Below are positions 5,752-11,222 of a DNA stretch of 11,222 nucleotides, one piece after another. How positions within the stretch are numbered: position 1 is the stretch's first letter; each line of letters begins with the position of its first letter. The DNA comes from a bacterium (GTDB taxonomy: Bacteria > Patescibacteriota > Minisyncoccia > UBA6257 > 2-01-FULL-56-20). The position numbers were made by a program, and so were the translations under genes. The notes under the pieces are model-generated. The model was not told the DNA's origin. It saw nothing but the letters and a program-made list of their open reading frames with translations, and did not search any database. The DNA is taken from NCBI GenBank assembly GCA_021780545.1, contig JAJXYP010000044.1:1-11222 (forward strand), given 5' to 3'.

Positions 5752-5814
5752 CGTATCAGGTATTCTATGAACTAACCGGTGTTGCACTTGAAAGTTGAAT
5801 GTACCCGGGGCGTT

Positions 5815-6372
5815 TCAGTACTCAATCCCCTTTTTCGCCGGAACTTTGCTATGGAAGGGATGTTTCACCTCGACGCATTCGGTCACGAAATCCGCCCGGG
5901 AGATGATACTCTCGTCCGCGCCCCGTCCGGTTATCACGACATCGCATTCCACGGGGACCGCGGCCAGAAAATCGTCCATCTCCTCGCGCGCGATTAGTTT
6001 CAAGGCCATCGCGACATTCGCCTCGTCGAGCACGAGGAGTCCGTAGCTGCCGGAGGCGACAGCTTCACGGACCGCATCGAGCGTCGCAAGAGCCGCCGCG
6101 CGGTGTTCGGCGAAAGGCAGCGTATCGCCACAAATGCCCACGAATCCCCGGCCGCCCTTGAGAAAGGTCAGTTGATCGCCGAATGCCGTCCGCAGCAAAC
6201 GGTCCTCCCCGCTCGGAAAACCATCCGATTTGATGAACTGAGCGAAAAAAACGCGCCGTCCGTGACCCATCGCGCGCACCGCCTGCCCGATGGCAGCAGT
6301 CGTCTTCCCCTTGCCGTTGCCGGTTGCGACAATCAGCACGGCTATATGATTTCGCACGCTCCCCCGGCGCAC
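5815..6372 (-). CDS. cobA: ATP:corrinoid adenosyltransferase (CobA/BtuR/CobO family), 185 aa
   Basis: This enzyme transfers the adenosyl group of ATP to cob(I)alamin or another corrinoid, making adenosylcobalamin in the cytoplasm. The family P-loop GNGKGKTT is at residues 18-25. A Walker-B-like 'LVLDEAN' is near 113-119, 'VITGRGAD' at 146-153, and the C-terminal 'VKHPFHSKVPAKKGIEY' is the typical CobA/BtuR ending. Length is close to the family norm. The start at 6372 is GTG. A second in-frame GTG at 6357 is possible, and both lie inside the 3' end of the reductase gene, so translation is coupled. Its neighbour needs adenosylcobalamin, so the likely role is corrinoid salvage for deoxynucleotide synthesis rather than de novo B12 synthesis. 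No terminator is visible after its stop. Confidence 0.95.
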   Translation of the reverse strand: MRRGSVRNHIAVLIVATGNGKGKTTAAIGQAVRAMGHGRRVFFAQFIKSDGFPSGEDRLLRTAFGDQLTFLKGGRGFVGICGDTLPFAEHRAAALATLDAVREAVASGSYGLLVLDEANVAMALKLIAREEMDDFLAAVPVECDVVITGRGADESIISRADFVTECVEVKHPFHSKVPAKKGIEY

Positions 6373-8678
6373 GCAAGTTCTTTCTTCAAATCTGACTCGT
6401 CGGCTTTTTCGTACGTGATAATCTTCGAGTAGTCGATGTGTGCCATGCGTTTCGCAAGCTCGGCGTACCGCGTTTCATCGATCGCTTCATAGGGCGCAAG
6501 CTGGTACACATGCTTTTCGCGCGGCAAAAACGACAGCCCGCCCACGATATCCCAATTTTCATATACCCAGTTCGCGACGCCAATCCATTCATCATCCCCG
6601 ACAGAAACCGTAACCGACGGATTGTGCTCCGTGAAATGCATCTTCACCAGCTTCCACCGCTCGAGCTGGTCGAGCGCCGAAACGTCGTCTTTGTATACTG
6701 ATCCCTCGGGCGCCTTCACCGGAAATTCCAAAACGTAGGTTGTCGCATTTTCCGCCGACTGGCCGACCTCGGGATGGTACGGGACACCCTGGTCTTTCAG
6801 CATGCGGAAGAGCGCATCGGTCGCGGAAATCCGGATGCGGCGGATATAGAACGGCGCGTGCCGCGGATGCATGCCGGAGGAACAATCGACCATCTGCGAA
6901 AGCGTACCCGACGGCTTCACGCACGTGACGGCTGTCGCGGGATTGATACCGAACCGCTTCGAGTATTCCTCGTTCACCCGAACCGCCTCCGCGCGCAGCT
7001 CCTCAAGCAGATTGCCGTTCCAGATGGCCGGACAATCCCACTGGCCGGTAATCGATACGCCAAGCAGACGTTCGCGCTCGCAGTGATCTTTCCACTCCTT
7101 TGAAAGATACGGGAAATGCGTCAAACTCGCCTGGTACGTGCCGAGAATCGCCGCCACCCGCACCTTGCGCATCAAAGATGCCCGGTCATCCTCGGGACGC
7201 GCGACAACCTCGGACAGATTGCAAAACTGCTTCGACTGCAAAATAATCTCGCCGCAGGGATTCGTGCCGATCGGCCCCACGACCATATCGCCCGACGGGC
7301 TGAAGTAGCCATTGTATTCCCTGAAAGCCCGGATCCGGCGTTCCGGCAGCATCTTGGCGAGCGATCCGCGGTTGAAAATGCCACGCTCGCCCGATCCCGA
7401 CTGCATGAGCGCGAACCATTCCTCCATAAATTCCGTATTGGTCGGCTTCGTGACGTATACCGCAGAATTGTTGGACAGCATCCGCTGAGGCTCGTTGATA
7501 TAAAACTGGCCTTTTTTTGCATCGCGGATGTCGGTATCGTCGAGGTCGGAAAGAGATATCATCGCGCTCCGGCGAACGCCGCCCGCGACGACGCAGTCGC
7601 CGATCATGCAGATGATGTCATGGACATCGATGTTCCGAAGCCGCCGCCCCTGGCGCGCAAGCATCTTCTCGCGGGTGAAACGGAGGAGACGCTGGAGCGG
7701 CTCGGGGCCGGACGCCTTTCCACCCATCGTCCTGAGGCGGGAACCGGCGGAACGGATATTCGAATAATCGAAATCGACGTCTTTCCCGTCCGCCCAGGTG
7801 CGCATGCCAAGCGCGAGCGCATCCGCCCAACCCTCCTTGTTGTCCGGCACCGCATGAGCGGCCAGCTTCTCGCCCGTCTGGTACGCAATCTGCGGAAACC
7901 GCTGCACATTGCGGCTCTCGACGGAAAATCCGACGCCGGTTCCGCACATCGAAACATACATGACTTCGGCGAGATCCTGAAATTTTTCGGGCGCGATATA
8001 GGAACAGTTGTAAGCGCAGACGTTCGTCTTCCGCGCCGCGGTACCGGCAAACTGCAACAGCCGCATCGATGGCATCGATTCCTGCTGAAGGATCCCCTGC
8101 CGCACCTGTTCGTACTCCGCCGCTGTCAGCTTCTCGCCGAGGTTCTCTTTCATGAAACGGATATACCGGTCAACCGTCTCCACCCAGGTCTCGCGCCGCT
8201 GTTCCCGCTCGATCCAGCGCGAATACGTGCGGTAATATACAAATTCACCGAGCGGATTCCGAAAATATTTCCGGCTCTCTTCAACAAGCTTCCGCACCTT
8301 CGCCGGAACCTTCACGCCGGTTTCGCGGATCTTCGCCCGCTTTTCGCGATAGAGAATGTATGCCTTGGCCGTTTTGACGTATTCGCCAAGAATCAACTCT
8401 TTTTCCACCGTGTCCTGAATCCCCTCGACAGTCGGCACGAAATTCCGGTATTTTTTCGTTATTCGAAGCACGTCGGCGTACACGTTCTCGGCAACCATCT
8501 GCGCCTCGTGAAACGATCCTTCTCCCGACGCCACCATCGCTTTATTGACCGCCACGGTAATTTTTTCCTTGATGAACGGCACGATCATTCCGTCACGCTT
8601 CTGGATGCTCGCCACGGCGACCGCCGCTTCCTTTTTTTCTTTCGCTCTCACCGCAACCGTCGGACTGGAATTTGCCAT
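6342..8678 (-). CDS. nrdJ: Adenosylcobalamin-dependent ribonucleoside-triphosphate reductase (class II), 778 aa
   Basis: This enzyme reduces ribonucleotides to deoxyribonucleotides using a radical generated from adenosylcobalamin. It is closest in layout to the monomeric RTPR of Lactobacillus leichmannii. Residues about 23-115 form an ATP-cone regulatory domain. In the barrel, Cys225 ('NCSYIA') and Cys486 ('FCNL') are the likely redox pair. 'NPCGEI' gives Asn473, the thiyl-radical Cys475 and Glu477. The 11-residue spacing from Cys475 to Cys486 matches the C408-C419 spacing of the Lactobacillus enzyme. The C-terminal 'CAGGAC' (Cys770, Cys775) is the shuttle pair that re-reduces the active site. 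Length agrees with RTPR plus an ATP cone. The ATG at 8678 lacks a clear Shine-Dalgarno. The 3' end overlaps the adenosyltransferase gene by 31 bp. No cobalamin riboswitch was seen upstream. Confidence 0.96.
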   Translation of the reverse strand: MANSSPTVAVRAKEKKEAAVAVASIQKRDGMIVPFIKEKITVAVNKAMVASGEGSFHEAQMVAENVYADVLRITKKYRNFVPTVEGIQDTVEKELILGEYVKTAKAYILYREKRAKIRETGVKVPAKVRKLVEESRKYFRNPLGEFVYYRTYSRWIEREQRRETWVETVDRYIRFMKENLGEKLTAAEYEQVRQGILQQESMPSMRLLQFAGTAARKTNVCAYNCSYIAPEKFQDLAEVMYVSMCGTGVGFSVESRNVQRFPQIAYQTGEKLAAHAVPDNKEGWADALALGMRTWADGKDVDFDYSNIRSAGSRLRTMGGKASGPEPLQRLLRFTREKMLARQGRRLRNIDVHDIICMIGDCVVAGGVRRSAMISLSDLDDTDIRDAKKGQFYINEPQRMLSNNSAVYVTKPTNTEFMEEWFALMQSGSGERGIFNRGSLAKMLPERRIRAFREYNGYFSPSGDMVVGPIGTNPCGEIILQSKQFCNLSEVVARPEDDRASLMRKVRVAAILGTYQASLTHFPYLSKEWKDHCERERLLGVSITGQWDCPAIWNGNLLEELRAEAVRVNEEYSKRFGINPATAVTCVKPSGTLSQMVDCSSGMHPRHAPFYIRRIRISATDALFRMLKDQGVPYHPEVGQSAENATTYVLEFPVKAPEGSVYKDDVSALDQLERWKLVKMHFTEHNPSVTVSVGDDEWIGVANWVYENWDIVGGLSFLPREKHVYQLAPYEAIDETRYAELAKRMAHIDYSKIITYEKADESDLKKELACAGGACEII

Positions 8679-8704
8679 GGTGATTATGACCGTTTGATTA
8701 ATAT

Positions 8705-8733
8705 TTTTTAACTATCGGCCCATTTATTGTCAG
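8705..8733 (-). promoter_or_regulatory. Candidate promoter of the reductase operon
   Basis: On the minus strand, -35 is CTGACA (8733-8728, 5 of 6), the spacer is 17 bp and -10 is TAAAAA (8710-8705, 4 of 6). The start would be near 8698, about 20 nt before the ATG at 8678. Confidence 0.45.
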
Positions 8734-8812
8734 CCCCACATCGCTCCCGGCCAAACGCGTTGTCCACAGCCGCGCGCGGCGGGCGGAGAAACACAAGGAT
8801 TTCCGCATCCGG

Positions 8813-8846
8813 CTGACGGAGAATTTGTTGACAATTTTGCCGTCAG
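8813..8846. promoter_or_regulatory. Inverted repeat over a TTGACA box, candidate operator
   Basis: CTGACGG (8813-8819) and CCGTCAG (8840-8846) flank a TTGACA (8828-8833) upstream of the second TrmB-like gene. The same GTCAG half-site recurs at 8729-8733 inside the candidate -35 of the reductase promoter. ACATC/GATGT (8854-8858 with 8863-8867) is a smaller hairpin nearby. No good -10 was found at the right distance from the TTGACA. Confidence 0.4.
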
Positions 8847-8887
8847 TTTTCCGACATCGGGAGATGTGATAGGATGATGGCAATCCT

Positions 8888-9637
8888 ATGCATCTTCGCA
8901 CCGTCATCGAACAACTCGGCTATTCTTCCCATGAAACGTCGGTTTATCTCGCTTCGCTCGAACTCGGCCCCGCAACCGCAACAGACATCGCCAATAAAGC
9001 CCGCCTACCCCGAACAACGGTCAATCTCGTCATCAAATCGCTGAACGAGAGAGGCCTCATGAACGCGCTCCTTCTCCGGAAACGCAAGACCTGGGTAGCC
9101 GAAAATCCGGAAAAGCTGATAATTGCGCTCCATGAGAGCGAAGCCGCGCTTAAAACCGTCCTGCCCGAACTACAATCGCTCCGGAACGACACCGGCGTAA
9201 AGCCGACCGTCCGCGCCTATTCCGGCGTCGAGGAAATCAAGCAGATCATGGGCGACATCATCCAGACCAAGCATCATTTTTCGACAATCATGTCCTGGGA
9301 TGATTGGGTCGCAACGCTCGGCAAACCGTTCGTCGACGACTTCATCGAGATGCGTTACCGGCACTATCTCCGGATTCGCCTGCTGACGCCGAAGACCAAA
9401 CTTTCGGTTTCCCTGCGCCAGCATGACGCCCAGGAAATGCGCGTAACGCAATTTTTGCCGGAATCCATCGTTATCAATAACGCCAATTTCATTTACGGAA
9501 ACAAGGTGTCGATTATTTCGCTCAACAAAAAACGGCCGGTTGGCATTACCATCGAAGACGAGGACATCCACCACACGATGACGGTACTTTTTGAAAGTCT
9601 CTGGCGGCAGAGCGGCGGCGCTGACGTTAAATTTTAA
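8888..9637 (+). CDS. TrmB-family transcriptional regulator, 249 aa
   Basis: An N-terminal winged helix-turn-helix covers about residues 1-70 ('LGYSSHETSVYLASLELGPA', then 'ATDIANKARLPRTTVNLVIKSLNERGLM'). A helical linker (75-100) and a C-terminal domain with 'GVEEIKQIMGDII' (about 113-125) complete the TrmB pattern also seen in the other regulator here; the two proteins are clearly different. It is transcribed away from the reductase operon across a 209-bp intergenic region with inverted repeats. It may therefore regulate the reductase, itself, or both (inference). An AGGA at 8871 is rather far from the ATG at 8888. The nuclease-like gene begins 48 bp after its stop on the same strand, suggesting one operon. 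Confidence 0.9.
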   Translation: MHLRTVIEQLGYSSHETSVYLASLELGPATATDIANKARLPRTTVNLVIKSLNERGLMNALLLRKRKTWVAENPEKLIIALHESEAALKTVLPELQSLRNDTGVKPTVRAYSGVEEIKQIMGDIIQTKHHFSTIMSWDDWVATLGKPFVDDFIEMRYRHYLRIRLLTPKTKLSVSLRQHDAQEMRVTQFLPESIVINNANFIYGNKVSIISLNKKRPVGITIEDEDIHHTMTVLFESLWRQSGGADVKF

Positions 9638-9685
9638 TAAAGGGCGCGTTGACGGCGGCGGCGCGGGCGACGGAAAATACCCCGC

Positions 9686-10324
9686 ATGGCGAAAACGCTG
9701 CGATACGCGATCTGGTTTGGCGCGGCCATCCTTTTCGCTTATTCGATCCGGCACGCCAAACCGCCGCCGCCGGCTCCGGGAACGGTTCCGCCGGTAAACC
9801 GCGCCGTTGCCCTGCTTGCCGCCCGCGCCGCCGCCTCCGGCAATCCCATCGGCCGCCGGACGGCGTCGGGCAGCTGCACCGCGCGGAACGGCCTGCCGGA
9901 CCCGACCTGCACGCCGGGCGCCATTTTCCCGACGGCGGCGCCGGCGCAAATCTGCACAAAAGGCTATACCGCCGCCGTCCGCTCCGTTCCGACTTCGGAA
10001 AAACGCGCCGTCTACCACGCCTACGGATTCGCCTACCCCCAGGCCCGCGGCATGTTTGAAGCCGACCACCTCATTGCACTCGAACTCGGCGGCAGCAACG
10101 AAATCGCAAATCTCTGGCCGGAAGCCGCGGCTCCCGCGCCCGGCTTCCACGAAAAAGATCTCGTCGAAAATTACCTGAACGAGGAGGTCTGCGCCGGCAA
10201 CCTGCCGCTCGCCGCCGCGCAATCCCTCATCGCCCGCGACTGGCTCTCCGTCTACCGGAGTTTGAACCCCGATGAGATAAAACTGCTGAAAGAAGACGCT
10301 GCAGCACGAACGAACTTCAACTGA
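9686..10324 (+). CDS. Membrane-anchored HNH-like nuclease family protein, 212 aa
   Basis: Residues 7-22 form a hydrophobic signal or anchor, followed by a Pro/Ala-rich linker (about 25-50), so the rest should lie outside the cytoplasm. The C-terminal part has the family pattern around 'FEADHLIALELGGSNEIANLWPEA' (124-147). The DH at 127-128 and Asn138/Asn142 fit an HNH-type metal site. 'GFHEKDLVENYLNEEVC' and 'AQSLIARDWLSVYRSL' follow, as in widespread small bacterial proteins annotated HNH-like. Cys64, 75, 90 and 169 could form disulfides. This suggests an exported nuclease, perhaps for degrading environmental nucleic acid in an organism that must scavenge nucleotides. Catalysis is inferred from motif only. 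It probably shares a transcript with the regulator upstream; G+C is higher than in the first two genes. Confidence 0.8.
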   Translation: MAKTLRYAIWFGAAILFAYSIRHAKPPPPAPGTVPPVNRAVALLAARAAASGNPIGRRTASGSCTARNGLPDPTCTPGAIFPTAAPAQICTKGYTAAVRSVPTSEKRAVYHAYGFAYPQARGMFEADHLIALELGGSNEIANLWPEAAAPAPGFHEKDLVENYLNEEVCAGNLPLAAAQSLIARDWLSVYRSLNPDEIKLLKEDAAARTNFN

Positions 10325-10336
10325 TCGCGCGAATAA

Positions 10337-10364
10337 AAAAGGCTTCAGCCGGATGTCGCCTTTT
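10337..10364 (-). terminator. Terminator of the membrane-anchored protein gene
   Basis: AAAAGGC (10337-10343) pairs with GCCTTTT (10358-10364) around a 14-nt loop. Read on the minus strand the stem is followed by T6 (10340-10335). The stem overlaps the TAA stop of the minus gene. It may also work weakly for the convergent nuclease gene, where only TTTT follows. Confidence 0.75.
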
Positions 10365-11082
10365 AGCCACGCCCGTTATCCGGCGGGGCAGAAGGCACAA
10401 AATTCTGAATCGGCTTCAATGTGGCGATAATCGCATGCATCAATTTTAAATTATTCTGATAATCTTCATCGCTCAATCCCACGGTTGAAGTAGAAGCGAT
10501 TCCATAGTTGACGTAGATTTTCCCGAGATTGAAACGAAAGCTCGCATCGGCATGGTTTGTCTCGCTAATTCCATGCGTCGTAATATTTTCCCCAGCAACC
10601 ATAAGCGAGTCCTGCACGGGATGGTCATCCGCCGCGGTTCCAGTTGGGCCGCATGGCACTTGAGAAAAATTGGAATCGGTCGATATGTTTATATACCAAG
10701 GGGTGTCCGCTTGCGACACATTGATACAGGTAGAGGCATACCAAACCGTCGTCGTAGAAATGGCGCTGGTAGTTACTGACTCAGCTGAGATAGCATCACC
10801 CGTTCCAACAAGAACAATATCTATCCCAGGGGGATATTGAATAGTGTATCCGTGTTGATTATTTATGTAGGTTTTCCACTCCGCGATGCTCGTTTCCGCC
10901 AGAGAGTTTGTTGTGGCGCCAGAATCCGATAAACTAGCTGGGGCGTCCACAACAGTTTGCTTAGGCGTGGAATTAGTGGCATTGCTCCGATGCGAACCCC
11001 AATACCAAACACCACCCACTACCGCCAAGACAACCACCGCTGCAAGCAAAATCAGTATTGGCGCAAAACCTCTTTTATTCAT
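10363..11082 (-). CDS. Membrane-anchored extracytoplasmic protein, 239 aa
   Basis: The N-terminus 'MNKRGFAPILILLAAVVVLAVVGGVWYW' (1-28) is a short positive stretch plus one transmembrane helix, a form very common in Patescibacteria surface proteins. A Ser/Thr/Asn-rich linker (30-65) follows. The domain begins with 'WKTYINNQHGYTIQYPPGIDIV' (69-90), the 'Y.n..gysi.YP' opening of PsbP-like or lipoprotein-like domains in these bacteria. Two cysteines (around 118 and 144) may form a disulfide. There is no lipobox, so it is probably anchored by the helix. The function is unknown. The ATG at 11082 has only about 14 nt between it and an upstream hairpin with a T-tract, and no convincing promoter was found. 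Confidence 0.85.
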   Translation of the reverse strand: MNKRGFAPILILLAAVVVLAVVGGVWYWGSHRSNATNSTPKQTVVDAPASLSDSGATTNSLAETSIAEWKTYINNQHGYTIQYPPGIDIVLVGTGDAISAESVTTSAISTTTVWYASTCINVSQADTPWYINISTDSNFSQVPCGPTGTAADDHPVQDSLMVAGENITTHGISETNHADASFRFNLGKIYVNYGIASTSTVGLSDEDYQNNLKLMHAIIATLKPIQNFVPSAPPDNGRG

Positions 11083-11095
11083 AAATTTATGATAG

Positions 11096-11123
11096 AAAAA
11101 CAGCCCTTCCGCGAGAGCTGTTT
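11096..11123 (-). terminator. Hairpin with T5 just upstream of the membrane protein gene
   Basis: AAACAGC (11098-11104) pairs with GCTGTTT (11117-11123) around 12 nt. On the minus strand T5 follows the stem. It looks like the terminator of a gene lying beyond the right edge, or an attenuator in the leader of the 11082-10363 gene, whose ATG is only about 14 nt downstream. Confidence 0.55.
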
Positions 11124-11154
11124 CTGTTTACTTTCAACCAAAGCTCTCCTAGTA

Positions 11155-11222
11155 CTTCGCCCACTAGAGGGGCCTTTTATTCTGTAGCTGGTCTGCGGCG
11201 CTCGTTTACCGCTTCGCCCACT
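11155..11222. repeat. 11-bp direct repeat at the window edge
   Basis: CTTCGCCCACT occurs at 11155-11165 and 11212-11222, both preceded by TAC (immediately before the first copy, 2 nt further upstream in the second). The second copy is cut by the window end, so its extent is unknown. Apart from this and the hairpin at 11096-11123, I see no gene I can support in 11083-11222. Confidence 0.5.

Noticed and set aside
7116..8711. Plus-strand 531-aa open frame opposite the reductase
   Set aside because: His/Arg/Leu-rich shadow of the clearly conserved reductase gene on the minus strand.
8679..8887. Cobalamin riboswitch upstream of the reductase
   Set aside because: No B12 box and no large structured leader; the predicted transcript start leaves only about 20 nt of leader.
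9170..10222. Minus-strand 350-aa open frame
   Set aside because: It is antisense to the TrmB-like and HNH-like genes, which have recognisable domains; the translation is Arg/Gly-rich shadow.
11079..11222. A minus-strand open frame of 47 codons running in from the right edge, whose TGA overlaps the ATG of the membrane protein gene (ATGA)
   Set aside because: The junction is operon-like, but the peptide is short, Ser/Arg/Lys-rich and runs through the terminator-like hairpin at 11096-11123. The chance of such an open stretch is about 10 percent. Sequence to the right would decide.
11200..11222. Minus-strand GGGCGAAGCGGTAAACG resembles the D arm of a class II tRNA such as tRNA-Leu
   Set aside because: No anticodon arm, T arm or acceptor pairing can be completed in the following bases.

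Overview
The window looks like a piece of a Patescibacteria (Candidate Phyla Radiation, Parcubacteria-like) chromosome. This is inferred from gene content and style. There are two TrmB-type regulators, and a membrane-anchored protein with the 'NKRGFAPILILL' start common in that group. A monomeric B12-dependent ribonucleotide reductase is fused head to tail with a corrinoid adenosyltransferase, and the tRNA gene lacks an encoded CCA. No single marker fixes the taxonomy.

Layout. Positions 27-2947 hold two overlapping plus-strand genes: an unrecognised 543-aa protein and a 430-aa protein with a C-terminal GNAT-like acetyltransferase domain. A TrmB-like regulator (3701-2916, minus) converges on them with a 32-bp overlap. 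Upstream of the regulator is AT-rich regulatory DNA with an 18-bp palindrome, then a nearly perfect sigma70 promoter pointing right (3882-3910). That promoter carries a near copy of the palindrome across its -10 element.

Positions 3917-5466 are the odd part. The start is a structured leader with an opposing 123-aa minus-strand ORF. A 287-aa plus-strand ORF (4544-5407) follows. From 4428 onward the DNA is packed with perfect or near-perfect inverted repeats of 7-15 bp, one about every 50 nt. Stable tetraloops are present and the region ends in a strong intrinsic terminator. Codon-position base composition suggests the ORF is translated, while the hairpin density suggests the RNA itself matters. 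I treat this as the best candidate for something undescribed. A second terminator, a 110-nt rod-like inverted repeat and a tRNA-Lys(TTT) follow.

Positions 5815-8678 (minus) are a two-gene operon for deoxynucleotide synthesis. An adenosylcobalamin-dependent ribonucleoside-triphosphate reductase overlaps the ATP:corrinoid adenosyltransferase that would supply its cofactor. A second TrmB-like regulator diverges from it (8888-9637), followed closely by a membrane-anchored HNH-like nuclease family protein (9686-10324). The right end carries a minus-strand membrane-anchored extracytoplasmic protein (11082-10363) and a short unexplained edge region.
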